Assembly (NCBI RefSeq): GCF_029227915.1
Contig: NC_079882.1
Span: 16,878,501-16,942,500, forward strand
DNA: 64,000 nt
Reading direction: 5' to 3'
Origin: Hydractinia symbiolongicarpus
Lineage: Eukaryota > Cnidaria > Hydrozoa > Anthoathecata > Hydractiniidae
Shown: piece by piece, positions 35,355 through 47,491 of the stretch
Position numbering within the stretch: position 1 is the first letter of the stretch
How the letters are laid out: each line of letters opens with the position of its first letter
The notes under the pieces: generated by a model
Database searches by the model: none
The model's input: the letters and a program-made list of their open reading frames with translations, nothing else
What the model was told of the DNA's origin: nothing
Position numbers and translations under genes: made by a program

Positions 35355-35900
35355 TTGGCCTTTCGCAGTCTAGCAAAGGCTTCATACGTAAATCACGTGG
35401 TTTCACCTGCCTGCGCAGGTTACCATTGGTGTAGTCCTTCCAGTCTCCATGTGCTACAACGTCCCAAGTCGTTTTCATTAGCGCCATTGCTTTACAACAC
35501 TCTTAACTACGTGCACAGTCCTATAAAGGCTGTAATATGGCCCTTTGCAGTCTAATAAAGGCCTCACACGTAAATCACGTTGTTCCATTTGCCTGTGCAG
35601 GTTTCCATTGGCCTAGTCCTTCCAGTCTCAAGGTGCTACAACGTCTCAAGTCGTTTTCATTAGCGCCGTTGCCTTAAGACACTCTTAACTACGTGCACAG
35701 TCCTATAAAGGCTGTAATATGGCCTTTTGCAGTCTAATAAAGGCCTCACACGTAAATCACGTGGTTTCACCTGTCGGCGTAGGTTACCATTGGCCTAGTC
35801 CTTACAGCCTCAATGCGCTACAACGTCCCAAGTCCTTTTCATTAGCGCCGTTGCTTTACAACACTCTTAACTACGTGTACAGTCCTATAAAGGCTGCAAT
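35355..35900 (+). repeat. D-W-N2 trimer, copy 1
   Basis: D with CTTTCGCAGTC (35355), W (35537) and N2 with ACAGCCTCAATG (35719). It recurs at 36447-36992 (offset 1092). Similarity ends within the third unit, which here has GCCGTTGCTTTAC and GGCTGCAATATCGCC. Confidence 0.8.
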
Positions 35901-36446
35901 ATCGCCTTTTGCAGTTTAGTAAAGGCTTCATACGTAAATCACGTTGTTTCACCTGCCTGCGCAGGTTACCATTGGTCTAGTCCTTCCAGTTTCCATGTGC
36001 TACAACGTCCCAAGTCGTTTTCATTAGCGCCATTGCTTTACAACACTCTTAACTACGTGCACAGTCCTATAAAGGCTGTAATATGGCCCTTTGCAGTCTA
36101 ATAAAGGCCTCACACGTAAATCACGTTGTTCCATTTGCCTGTGCAGGTTTCCATTGGCCTAGTCCTTCCAGTCTCAATGTGCTACAACGTCTCAAGTCGT
36201 ATTCATTAGCGCCGTTGCCTTAAGACACTCTTAACTACGTGCACAGTCCTATAAAGGCTGTAATATGGCCTTTTGCAGTCTAATAAAGGCCTCACACGTA
36301 AATCACGTGGTTTAACCTGTCTGCGCAGGTCACCATTGACCTAGTCCTTGCAGTCTCAAGGTGCTACAACGTCTCAAGTCGTTTTCATTAGCGCCGTTGC
36401 CTTAAGACACTCTTAACTACGTGCACAGTCCTATAAAGGCTGTAAT
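35901..36446 (+). repeat. Three monomers between the D-W-N2 trimers
   Basis: 35901 is D-like with CACGTTGTTTCACC (an A-type box in a D unit). 36083 is W with GTCGTATTC. 36265 has GTTTAACCTG, GGTCACCATTGACC and CTCAAGGTGC, a class that reappears at 38428, 40612 and 42614. Confidence 0.75.
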
Positions 36447-36992
36447 TTGGCCTTTCGCAGTCTAGCAAAGGCTTCATACGTAAATCACGTGGTTTCACCT
36501 GCCTGCGCAGGTTACCATTGGTCTAGTCCTTCCAGTCTCCATGTGCTACAACGTCCCAAGTCGTTTTCATTAGCGCCATTGCTTTACAACACTCTTAACT
36601 ACGTGCACAGTCCTATAAAGGCTGTAATATGGCCCTTTGTAGTCTAATAAAGGCCTCACACGTAAATCACGTTGTTCCATTTGCCTGTGCAGGTTTCCAT
36701 TGGCCTAGTCCTTCCAGTCTCAATGTGCTACAACGTCTCAAGTCGTTTTCATTAGCGCCGTTGCCTTAAGACACTCTTAACTACGTGCACAGTCCTATAA
36801 AGGCTGTAATATGGCCTTTTGCAGTCTAATAAAGGCCTCACACGAAAATCACGTGGTTTCACCTGTCGGCGTAGGTTACCATTGGCCTAGTCCTTACAGC
36901 CTCAATGCGCTACAACGTCCCAAGTCGTTTTCATTAGCGCCGTTGCCTTAAGACACTCTTAACTACGTGCACAGTCCTATAAAGGCTGTAAT
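36447..36992 (+). repeat. D-W-N2 trimer, copy 2
   Basis: Starts 36447, 36629 and 36811. It shares the CTTTCGCAGTC and ACAGCCTCAATG variants with 35355-35900. The N2 unit has CACGAAAATC, which removes the usual ACGTAAATC. Confidence 0.8.
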
Positions 36993-37356
36993 ATGGCCCT
37001 TTGCAGTCTAATAAAGGCCTCACACGTAAATCACGTTGTTCCATTTGCCTGTGCAGGTTTCCATTGGCCTAGTCCTTCCAGTCTCAATGTGCTACAACGT
37101 CTCAAGTCGTTATCATTAGCGCCGTTGCCTTAAGACACTCTTAACTACGTGCACAGTCCCATAAAGGCTGTAGTATTGCCCTTTGCAGTCTAATAAAGGC
37201 CTCACACGTTAATCACGTGGTTTCACCGGTCTGCGCAGGTCACCATTGGCCTAGTCCTTCCAGTCTCAATGCGCTACAACGTCCCAAGTCGTTTTCATTA
37301 GCGCCGCTGCCTTACAACAATCTTAACTACGTGCATAGTCCTATAAAGGCTGTAAT

Positions 37357-37518
37357 TTGGCCTTTTGCAGTCTAGTAAAGGCTTCATACGTAAATCACGT
37401 GGTTTCACCTGCCTGCGCAGGTTACCATTGGTCTAGTCCTTTCAGTCTCAATGTGCTACAACGTCCCAAGTCGTTTTTATTAGCGCCGTTGCTTTACAAC
37501 ACTCTTAAAGGCTGTAAT
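37357..37518 (+). repeat. Y monomer with a 20-bp 3' deletion (162 bp)
   Basis: CACTCTTAA is joined directly to AGGCTGTAAT. The missing bases include GTGCAC and the CCTATAAAGG box. TAA occurs at both ends of the lost segment, consistent with slippage or microhomology joining. The only unit with this deletion. Confidence 0.92.
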
Positions 37519-38609
37519 ATGGCCTTTTGCAGTCTAATAAAGTCCTCACACGTAAATCACGTGGTTCCATCTGCCTGCGCAGGTTACCATTGGACTATTC
37601 CTTCCAGTCTCAATGCACTACAACGTTCCAAGTGGTTTTCCTTAGCGCCGTGACCTTAGAACACTCTTAACTACCTGCACAGTCCTATAAAGTCTGTAAT
37701 ATGGCCTTTTGCAGTCTAATAAAGGCCTCACACGTAAATCACGTGGTTTCACCTGTCTGCGTGGGTTACCATTGGCCTAGTCCTTACAGTCTCAATGCGC
37801 CACAACGTCCCAAGTCGTTTTCATTGGCGCCGTTGCTTTTCAACACTCTTAACTACGTGCACAGTCCTATAAAGGCTGTAATATGGCCTTTTGCAGTCTA
37901 ATAAAGGCCTCACACGTAAATCACGTTGTTCCATTTGCCTGTGCAGGTTTCCATTGGCCTAGTCCTTCCAATCTCAATGTGCTACAACGTCTCAAGTCGT
38001 TTTCATTAGCACCGTTGCCTTAAGACACTCTTAACTACGTGCACAGTCCTATAAAGGCTGTAATTTGGCCTTTTGCAGTCTAGTAAAGGCTTCATACGTA
38101 AATCACGTGGTTTCACCTGCCTGCTCAGGTTACCATTGGTCTAGTCCTTTCAGTCTCAATGTGCTACAACGTCCCAAGTCGTTTTCATTAGCACCGTTGC
38201 TTTACAACACTCTTAACTACGTGCACAGTCCTATAAAGGCTGCAATATCGCCTTTTGCAATCTAATAAAGGCCTCACACGTAAATCACGTGGTTCCATCT
38301 GCCTGCGCAGGTTACCATTGGACTATTCCTTCCAGTCTCAATGCACTACAACGTTCCAAGTGGTTTTCCTTAGCGCCGTGGCCTTAGAACACTCTTAACT
38401 ACCTGCACAGTCCTATAAGGCTGTAATATGGCATTTTGCAGTCTAATAAAGGCCTCACACGTAAATCACGTAGTTTCACCTGTCTGCGCAGGTCACCATT
38501 GACCTAGTCCTTGCAGTCTAAAGGTGCTACAACGTCTCAAATCGTTTTCATTAGCGCCGTTGCCTTAAGACACTCTTAACTACGTGCACAGTCCTATAAA
38601 GGCTGTAAT
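37519..38609 (+). repeat. B2, C2, W, Y, B2 and GGTCACC-type monomers
   Basis: Starts 37519 B2, 37701 C2 (GCGTGGGTTACC, GCGCCACAACG), 37883 W, 38065 Y, 38247 B2 (181 bp, CCTATAAGG) and 38428 (GGTCACCATTGACC with AAGGTGC). The B2-C2 pair is the first of many in the second half of the window. Confidence 0.78.
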
Positions 38610-38973
38610 TTGGCCTTTTGCAGTCTAGTAAAGGCTTCATACGTAAATCACGTGGTTTCACCTGCCTGCGCAGGTTACCATTGGTCTAGTCCTTCCAGTC
38701 TCCATGTGCTACAACGTCTCAAGTCGTTTTCATTAGCGCCATTGCTTTACAACACTCTTAACTACGTGCACAGTCCTATAAAGGCTGTAATTTGGCCTTT
38801 TGCAGTCTAGTAAAGGCTTCATACGTAAATCACGTGGTTTCACCTGCCTGCGCAGGTTACCATTGGTCTAGTCCTTCCAGTCTCCATGTGCTACAACGTC
38901 CCAAGTCGTTTTCATTAGCGCCATTGCTTTACAACACTCTTAACTACGTGCACAGTCCTATAAAGGCTGTAAT
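38610..38973 (+). repeat. Adjacent near-identical D monomers
   Basis: The two 182-bp units read the same except CGTCTCAAG in the first and CGTCCCAAG in the second. D is normally followed by E, so a single-monomer duplication is the simplest explanation. Confidence 0.88.
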
Positions 38974-40611
38974 ATGGCCTTTTGCAGTCTAATAAAAGCC
39001 TCACACGTAAATCACGTGGTTCCATCTGCCTGCGCAGGTTACCATTGGACTATTCCTTCCAGTCTCAATGCACTACAACGTCCCAAGTAGTTTGCATTGG
39101 GGAAGTTGCCTTAGAACACTCTTAACTACGTGCACAGTCCTATAAAGGCTGTAATATGGCCTTTTGCAGTCTAATAAAGGCCTCACACGTAAATCACGTG
39201 GTTTCACCTGTCGGCGTAGGTTACCAATGGCCTAGTCCTTACAACCTCAATGCGCTACAACGTCCCAAGTCGTTTTCATTAGCGCCGTTGCCTTAAGACA
39301 CTCTTAACTACGTGCACAGTCCTATAAAGGCTGTAATATGGTCCTTTGCAGTCTAATAAAGGCCTCACACGTAAATCACGTTGTTCCATTTGCCTGTGCA
39401 GGTTTCCATTGGCCTAGTCCTTCCAGTCTCAATGTGCTACAACGTCTCAAGTCGTTTTCATTAGCGCCGTTGCCTTAAGACACTCTTAACTACGTGCACA
39501 GTCCTATAAAGGCTGTAATTTGGCGTTTTGCAGTCTAGTAAAGGCTTCATACGTAAATCACGTGGTTTCACCTGCCTGCGCAGGTTACCATTGGTCTAGT
39601 CCTTCCAGTCTCCATGTGCTACAACGTCCCAAGTCGTTTTCATTAGCGCCATTGCTTTACAACACTCTTAACTACGTGCACAGTCCTATAAAGGCTGTAA
39701 TATGGCCTTTTGCAGTCTAATAAAAGCCTCACACGTAAATCACGTGGTTCCATCTGCCTGCGCAGGTTACCATTGGACTATTCCTTCCAGTCTCAATGCA
39801 CTACAACGTCCCAAGTCGTTTTGATTGGCGAAGTTGCCTTAGAACACTCTTAACTACGTGCACAGTCCTATAAAGGCTGTAATATGGCCTTTTGCAGTCT
39901 AATAAAGGCCTCACACGTGAATCACGTGGTTTCACTAGTCTGCGCAGGTTACCATTGGCCTAGTCCTTACAGTCTCAATGCGCTACAACGTCCCAAGTCG
40001 TTTTCATTGGCGCCGTTGCTTTACAACACTCTTAACTACGTGCACAGTCCTATAAAGGCTGTATAATGGCCTTTTGCAGTCTAATAAAGTCCTCACACGT
40101 AAATCACGTGGTTCCATCTGCCTGCGCAGGTTACCATTGGACTATTCCTTCCAGTCTCAATGCACTACAACGTTCCAAGTGGCTTTCCTTAGCACCGTGG
40201 CCTTAGAACACTCTTAACTACCTGCACAGTCCTATAAAGGCTGTAATATGGCCCTTTGCAGTCTAATAAAGGCCTCACACGTTAATCACGTGGTTTCACC
40301 GGTCTGCGCAGGTCACCATTGACCTAGTCCTTCCAGTCTCAATGCGCTACAACGTCCCAAGTCGTTCTCATTAGCGCCGTTGCCTTACAACACTCTTAAC
40401 TACGTGCACAGTCCTATAAAGGCTGTAACTTGGTCTTTTGCAGTCTAATAAAGGCCTCACACGTAAATCACGTGGTTCCATCTGCCTGTGCAGGTTAACA
40501 TTGGACTAGTCGTTCCAGTCTCAATGCGCTACAACGTCCCAAGTCGTTTTCATTAGCGCTGTTGCCTTACAACACTCTTAACTACGTGCACAGTCCTATA
40601 AAGGCTGTAAT
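38974..40611 (+). repeat. E, N2, W, D, E, C2, B2, X and O2 monomers
   Basis: Starts 38974, 39156, 39338, 39520, 39702, 39884, 40066, 40248 and 40430. B2 at 40066 has GTGGCTTTCCTTAGCACCG, shared with 41340. O2 at 40430 starts AACTTGGTCTTTTGC, shared with 42068. X at 40248 keeps the full 36 bp lost in the later deletion class. Confidence 0.78.
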
Positions 40612-41157
40612 ATGGCCTTTTGCAGTCTAATAAAGGCCTCACACGTAAATCACCTGGTTTCACCTGTCTGCGCAGGTCACCATTGACCTAGTCCTTCCAG
40701 TCTCAAGGTGCTACAACGTCTCAAGTCCTTTTCATTAGCGCCGTTGCCTTAAGACACTCTTAACTACGTGCACAGTCCTATAAAGGCTGTAATTTGGCCT
40801 TTTGCAGTCTAGTAAAGGCTTCATACGTAAATCACGTGGTTTCACCTGCCTGCGCAGGTTACGATTGGTCTAGTCCTTCCAGTCTCCATGTGCTACAACG
40901 TCCCAAGTCGTTTTCATTAGCGCCATTGCTTTACAACACTCTTAACTACGTGCACAGTCCTATAAAGGGTGTAATATGACCTTTTGCAGTCTAATAAAAG
41001 CCTCACACGTAAATCACGTTGTTCCATCTGCCTGCGCAGGTTACCATTGGACTATTCCTTCCAGTCTCAATGCACTACAACGTCCCAAGTCGTTTGCATT
41101 GGCGAAGTTGCCTTAGAACACTCTTAACTACGTGCACAGTCCTATAAAGGCTGTAAT
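40612..41157 (+). repeat. Trimer with TTACGATTGG, copy 1
   Basis: Starts 40612, 40794 and 40976. The private marks CACCTGGTTTCACC, TTACGATTGG and AAAGGGTGTAATATGACC also occur at 42614-43159, exactly 2002 bp (11 monomers) downstream. Confidence 0.87.
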
Positions 41158-42613
41158 ATGGCCTTTTGCAGTCTAATAAAGGCCTCACACGTAAATCACG
41201 TGGTTTCACCTGTCGGCGTAGGTTACCAATGGCCTAGTCCTTACAGCCTCAATGCGCTACAACGTCCCAAGTCGTTTTCATTAGCGCCATTGCTTTACAA
41301 CACTCTTAACTACGTGCACAGTCCTATAAAGGGTGTAATATGGCCTTTTGCAGTCTAATAAAAGCCTCACACGTAAATCACGTGGTTCCATCTGCCTGCG
41401 CAGGTTACCATTGGACTATTCCTTCCAGTCTCAATGCACTACAACGTTCCAAGTGGCTTTCCTTAGCACCGTGGCCTTAGAACACTCTTAACTACGTGCA
41501 CAGTCCTATAAAGGCTGTAATATGGCCTTTTGCAGTCTAATAAAGGCCTCACACGTGAATCACGTGGTTCCATCTGCCTGTGCAGGTTACCATTGGACTA
41601 GTCGTTCCAGTCTCAATGCGCTACAACGTCCCAAGTCGTTTTCATTAGCGCTGTTGCCTTACAACACTCTTAACTACCTGCACAGTCCTATAAAGGCTGT
41701 AATATGGCCCTTTGCAGTCTAATGAAGGCCTCACACGTAAATCACGTGGTTTCACCTGTCGGCGTAGGTTACCATTGGCCTAGTCCTTACAGTCTCAATG
41801 CGCTACAACGTCCCAAGTCGTTTTCATTAGCGCCGTTGCCTTAAGACACTCTTAACTACGTGCACAGTCCTATAAAGGCTGTAATATGGCCCTTTGCAGT
41901 CTAATAAAGGCCTCACACGTTAATCACGTGGTTTCACTGGTCTGCGCAGGTCACCATTGACCTAGTCCTTCCAGTCTCAATGCGCTACAACGTCCCAAGT
42001 CGTTCTCATTAGCGCCGTTGCCTTACAACACTCTTAACTACGTGCACAGTCCTATAAAGGCTGTAACTTGGTCTTTTGCAGTCTAATAAAGGCCTCACAC
42101 GTAAATCACGTGGTTCCATCTGCCTGTGCAGGTTACCATTGGACTAGTCGTTCCAGTCTCAATGCGCTACAACGTCCCAAGTCGTTTTCATTAGCGCTGT
42201 TGCCTTACAACACTCTTAACTACGTGCACAGTCCTATAAAGGCTGTTATTTGGCATTTTGCAGTCTAATAAAGGCCTCACACGTAAATCACGTGGTTCCA
42301 TCTGCCTGTGCAGGTTACCATTGGACTAGTCGTTCCAGTCTCAATGTGCTACAACGTCTCAAGTCGTTTTCATTAGCGCCGTTGCCTTAAGACACTCTTA
42401 ACTACGTGCACAGTCCTATAAAGGCTGCAATATCGCCTTTTGCAATCTAATAAAGGCCTCACACGTAAATCACGTGCTTCCATCTGCCTGCGCAGGTTAC
42501 CATTGGACTATTCCTTCCAGTCTCAATGTACTACAACGTTCCAAGTGGTTTTCCTTAGCGCCGTGGCCTTAGAACACTCTTAACTACCTGCACAGTCCTA
42601 TAAAGGCTGTAAT
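41158..42613 (+). repeat. Eight mixed monomers between the TTACGATTGG trimers
   Basis: Starts 41158 N2/D hybrid (AAAGGGTGTAATATGG), 41340 E/B2 hybrid, 41522 O2, 41704 N2 (AATGAAGGCC), 41886 X, 42068 O2, 42250 O2/W hybrid and 42432 B2 (CACGTGCTTCC, TGTACTAC). The X-O2 pair repeats 40248-40611 with an offset of 1638. Confidence 0.77.
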
Positions 42614-43159
42614 ATGGCCTTTTGCAGTCTAATAAAGGCCTCACACGTAAATCACCTGGTTTCACCTGTCTGCGCAGGTCACCATTGACCTAGTCCTTCC
42701 AGTCTCAAGGTGCTACAACGTCTCAAGTCGTTTTCATTAGCGCCGTTGCCTTAAGACACTCTTAACTACGTGCACAGTCCTATAAAGGCTGTAATTTGGC
42801 CTTTTGCAGTCTAGTAAAGGCTTCATACGTAAATCACGTGGTTTCACCTGCCTGCGCAGGTTACGATTGGTCTAGTCCTTCCAGTCTCCATGTGCTACAA
42901 CGTCCCAAGTCGTTTTCATTAGCGCCATTGCTTTACAACACTCTTAACTACGTGCACAGTCCTATAAAGGGTGTAATATGACCTTTTGCAGTCTAATAAA
43001 AGCCTCACACGTAAATCACGTGGTTCCATCTGCCTGCGTAGGTTACCATTGGACTATTCCTTCCAGTCTCAATGCACTACAACGTCCCAAGTCGTTTGCA
43101 TTGGCGAAGTTGCCTTAGAACACTCTTAACTACGTGCACAGTCCTATAAAGGCTGTAAT
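42614..43159 (+). repeat. Trimer with TTACGATTGG, copy 2
   Basis: Starts 42614, 42796 and 42978. Differs from copy 1 by single bases, including CTGCGTAGG and CACGTGG in place of CACGTTG in the last unit. Confidence 0.87.
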
Positions 43160-45125
43160 TTGGCCTTTTGCAGTCTAGTAAAGGCTTCATACGTAAATCA
43201 CGTGTTTTCACCTGCCTGCGCAGGTTACCATTGGTCTAGTCCTTCCAGTCTCCATGTGCTACAACGTCTCAAGGCGTTTTCATTAGCGCCATTGCTTTAC
43301 AACACTCTTAACTACGTGCACAGTCCTATAAAGGCTGTAATATGGCCTTTTGCAGTCTAATAAAAGCCTCACACGTAAATCACGTGGTTCCATCTGCCTG
43401 CGCAGGTTACCATTGGACTATTCCTTCCAGTCTCAATGCACTACAACGTCCCAAGTCGTTTTGATTGGCGAAGTTGCCTTAGAACACTCTTAACTACGTG
43501 CACAGTCCTATAAAGGCTGTAATATGGCCTTTTGCAGTCTAATAAAGGCCTCACACGTGAATCACGTGGTTTCACCAGTCTGCGCAGGTTACCATTGGCC
43601 TAGTCCTTACAGTCTCAATGCGCTACAACGTCCCAAGTCGTTTTCATTGGCGCCGTTGCTTTACAACACTCTTAACTACGTGCACAGTCCTATAAAGGCT
43701 TTATAATGGCCTTTTGCAGTCTAATAAAGTCCTCACACGTAAATCACGTGGTTCCATCTGCCTGCGCAGGTTACCATTGGACTATTCCTTCCAGTCTCAA
43801 TGCACTACGACGTTCCAAGTGGTTTTCCTTAGCGCCGTGGCCTTAGAACCCTCTTAACTACCTGCACAGTCCTATAAAGGCAGTAATATGGCATTTTGCA
43901 GTCTAATAAAGGCCTCACACGTAAATCACGTGGTTTCACCTGTCGGCGTAGGTTACCATTGGCCTAGTCCTTACAGTCTCAATGCGCTACAACGTCCCAA
44001 GTCGTTTTCATTAGCGCCGTTGCCTTAAGACACTCTTAACTACGTGCACAGTCCTATAAAGGCTGTAATATGGCCCTTTGCAGTCTAATAAAGGCCTCAC
44101 ACCATTGACCTAGTCCTTCCAGTCTCAATGCGCTACAACGTCCCAAGTCGTTTTCATTAGCGCTGTTGCCTTACAACACTCTTAACTACGTGCACAGTCC
44201 TATAAAGGCTGTTATTTGGCCTTTTGCAGTCTAATAGAGGCCTCACACGTAAATCACGTGGTTCCATCTGCCTGTGCAGGTTACCATTGGACTAGTCGTT
44301 CCAGTCTCAATGCGCTACAACGTCCCAAGTCGTTTTCATTAGCGCTGTTGCCTTACAACACTCTTAACTACGTGCACAGTCCTATAAAGGCTGTTATTTG
44401 ACCTTTTGCAGTCTAATAAAGGCCTCACACGTAAATCACGTGGTTTCACCTGTCGGCGTAGGTTACCATTGGCGTAGTCCTTCCAGTCTCAATGCGCTAC
44501 AACGTCCCAAGTCGTTTTCATTAGCGAAGTTGCCTTAGAACACTCTTAACTTCGTCCACAGTCCTATAAAGGCTGTATAATGGCCTTTTGCAGTCTAATA
44601 AAGTCCTCACACGTAAATCACGTGGTTCCATCTGCCTGCGCAGGTTACCATTGGACTATTCCTTCCAGTCTCAATGCAGTACAACGTTCCAAGTGGTTTT
44701 CCTTAGCGCCGTGGCCTTAGAACACTCTTAACTACCTGCACAGTCCTATAAAGGCTGTAATATGGCATTTTGCAGTCTAATAAAGGCCTCACACGTAAAT
44801 CACGTGGTTTCACCTGTCGGCGTAGGTTACCAATGGCCTAGTCCTTACAGTCTCAATGCGCTACAACGTCCCAAGTCGTTTTCATTAGCGCCGTTGCCTT
44901 AAGACACTCTTAACTACGTGCACAGTCCTATAAAGGCTGTAATATGGCCTTTTGCAGTCTAATAAAGGCCTCACACGTAAATCACGTTGTTTCACCAGTC
45001 TGCGCAGGTTACCATTGGCGTAGTCCTTCCAGTCTCAATGCGCTACAACGTCCCAAGTCGTTTTCATTAGCGAAGTTGCCTTAGAACACTCTTAACTTCG
45101 TCCACAGTCCTATAAAGGCTGTAAT
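43160..45125 (+). repeat. Spacer block D-E-C2-B2-N2-X-O2 onward, copy 1
   Basis: Starts 43160 D (CACGTGTTTTCACC), 43342 E (TTTTGATTGGCG), 43524 C2 (CACGTGAATC), 43706 B2 (GGCTTTATAATGG, ACCCTCTTAAC), 43888 N2 (GGCAGTAATATGGC), 44070 X with a 36-bp deletion, 44216 O2, 44398 N2/U2 hybrid, 44580 B2, 44762 N2 and 44944 U2. It recurs at 51634 with an offset of 8474, and partly at 47856 and 49312. Confidence 0.83.
44070..44215 (+). repeat. X monomer with 36-bp deletion, copy 1 (146 bp)
   Basis: GGCCTCACACCATTGACC replaces the longer form seen at 59970, where GTTAATCACGTGG through GGTCAC is present. The missing 36 bp include both the CACGTG box and the CTGCGCAG dyad. CAC at both edges suggests microhomology joining. 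Confidence 0.93.
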
Positions 45126-47491
45126 ATGGCCTTTTGCAGTCTAATAAAGGCCTCACACGTAAATCACGTTGTTTCACCGGTCTGCGCAGGTTACCATTGG
45201 CGTAGTCCTTCCAGTCTCAATGCGCTACAACGTCCCAAGTCGTTTTCATTAGCGAAGTTGCCTTAGAACACTCTTAACTTCGTCCACAGTCCTATAAAGG
45301 CTGTATTATGGCCTTTTGCAGTCTAATAAAGGCCTCACACGTAAATCACGTGGTTTCATTTGCCTGTGCAGGTTTCCATTGGTCTAGTCCTTCCAGTCTC
45401 AATGTGCTACAACGTCTCAAGTCGTTTTCATTAGCGCCGTTGCCTTAAGACACTCTTAACTACGTGCACAGTCCTATAAAGGCTGTAATTTGGCCTTTTG
45501 CAGTCTATTAAAGGCTTCATACGTAGATCACGTGGTTTCACCTGCCTGCGCAGGTTACCATTGGTCTAGTCCTTTCAGTCGCAATGTGCTACAACGTCCC
45601 AAGTCGTTTTCATTAGCGCCGTTGCTTTACAACACTCTTAACTACGTGCACAGTCCTATAAAGGCTGTAATATGGCCTTTTGCAGTCTAATAAAGTCCTC
45701 ACACGTAAATCACGTGGTTCCATCTGCCTGCGCAGGTTACCATTGGACTATTCCTTCCAGTCTCAATGCACTACAACGTTCCAAGTGGTTTTCCTTAGCG
45801 CCGTGGCCTTAGACCACTCTTAACTACCTGCACAGTCCTATAAAGGCTGTAATATGGCCTTTTGCAGTCTAATAAAGGCCTCACACGTAAATCACGTGGT
45901 TTCACCTTTCTGCGTAGGTTACCATTGGCCTAGTCCTTACAGTCTCAATGCGCCACAACGTCCCAAGTCGTTTTCATTGGCACCGTTGCTTTACAACACT
46001 CTTAACTACGTGCACAGTCCTATAAAGGCTGTAATATGGCCTTTTGCAGTCTAATAAAGGCCTCACACGTAAATCACGTGATTTCACCGGTCTGCGCAGG
46101 TTACCATTGGCCTAGTCCTTCCAGTCTCAATGCGCTACAACGTCCCAAGTCGTTTTCATTATCGCTGTTGCCTTACAACACTCTTAACTACGTGCACAGT
46201 CCTATAAAGGCTGTGATATGGCCTTTTGCAGTCTAATAAAGGCCTCACACGTAAATCACGTGGTTTCACCTGTCAGCGCAGGTTACCATTGGTCTAGTCC
46301 TTACAGTCCCAATGCGCTACAACGTCCCAAGTCGTTTTCATTGGCGCCGTTGCTTTACCACACTCTTAACTACGTGCACAGTCCTATAAAGGCTGTAATA
46401 TGGCCTTTTGCAGTCTAATAAAGTCCTCACACGTAAATCACGTGGTTCCATCTGCCTGCGCAGGTTACCATTGGACTATTTCGTCCAGTCTCAATGCACT
46501 ACAACGTTCCAAGTGGTTTTCCTTTGCTCCGTGGCCTGAGAACACTCTTAACTACCTGCACAGTCCTATAAAGGCTGTAATATGGCCTTTTGCAGTCTAA
46601 TAAAGGCCTCACACGTAAATCACGTGGTTTCACCTGTCTGCGCAGGTTACCATTGGCCTAGTCCTTACAGTCTCAATGCGCTACAACGTCCCAAGTCGTT
46701 TTTATTGGCGAAGTTGCCTTAGAACACTCTTAACTACGTGCACAGTCCCATAAAGGCTGTAATATGGCCTTTTGCAGTCTAATAAAGGCCTCACGCGTTA
46801 ATCACGTGGTTTCACCTGTCTGCGCAGGTTACCATTGGCCTAGTCCTTACAGTCTCAATGCGCCACAACGTCCCAAGTCGTTTTTATTGGCGCCGTTGCT
46901 TTACAACACTCTTAACTACGTGCACAGTCCTATAAAGGCTGTAATATGGCCTTTTGCAGTCTAATAAAGGCCTCACACGTAAATCACGTGATTTCACCGG
47001 TCTGCGCAGGTTACCATTGGCCTAGTCCTTCCAGTCTCAATGCGCTACAACGTCCCAAGTCGTTTTCATTATCGCTGTTGCCTTACAACACTCTTAAATA
47101 CGTGCACAGTCCTATAAAGGCTGTAATATGGCCTTTTGCAGTCTAATAAAGGCCTCACACGTAAATCGCGTGGTTCCATTTGTCTGTGCAGGTTACCATT
47201 GGACTATTACTTCCAGTCTCAATGCGCTACAGCGTCCCAAGTCATTTTCATTAGCGCCGTTGTCATACAAAACTCTTAACTACGTGCACAGTCCTATAAA
47301 GGCTGTAATATGGCCTTTTGCAGTCTAATAAAGGCTTCACACGTAAATCACGTTGTTTCACCTGCCTGCGCAGGTTACCATTGGCCTAGTCCTTCCAGTC
47401 TCAATGTGCTACAACGTCCCAAGTCGTTTTAATTAGCGCCATTGCTTTACAACACTCTTAACTACGTGCACAGTCCTATAAAGGCTGTAAT
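45126..47491 (+). repeat. 14-mer HOR, copy 1 (13 monomers)
   Basis: U2, W, Y, B2, C2, F, P2, B3, N3, C2, F, L and A2, starting 45126 to 47310. U2 at 44944 precedes it. F, L and A2 are classes from the first 20 kb. The Y unit here has CTATTAAAGG where the later copies have CTAGTAAAGG, and B3 has TTTCGTCC where they have TTTCTTCC. Confidence 0.9.

Noticed and set aside
969-35487. Minus-strand frames of 60-64 codons (for example 969-1154, 12062-12256, 25465-25659)
   Set aside because: Antisense shadows of the same monomer, limited to E/D or Y/Z junctions where no stop happens to occur.
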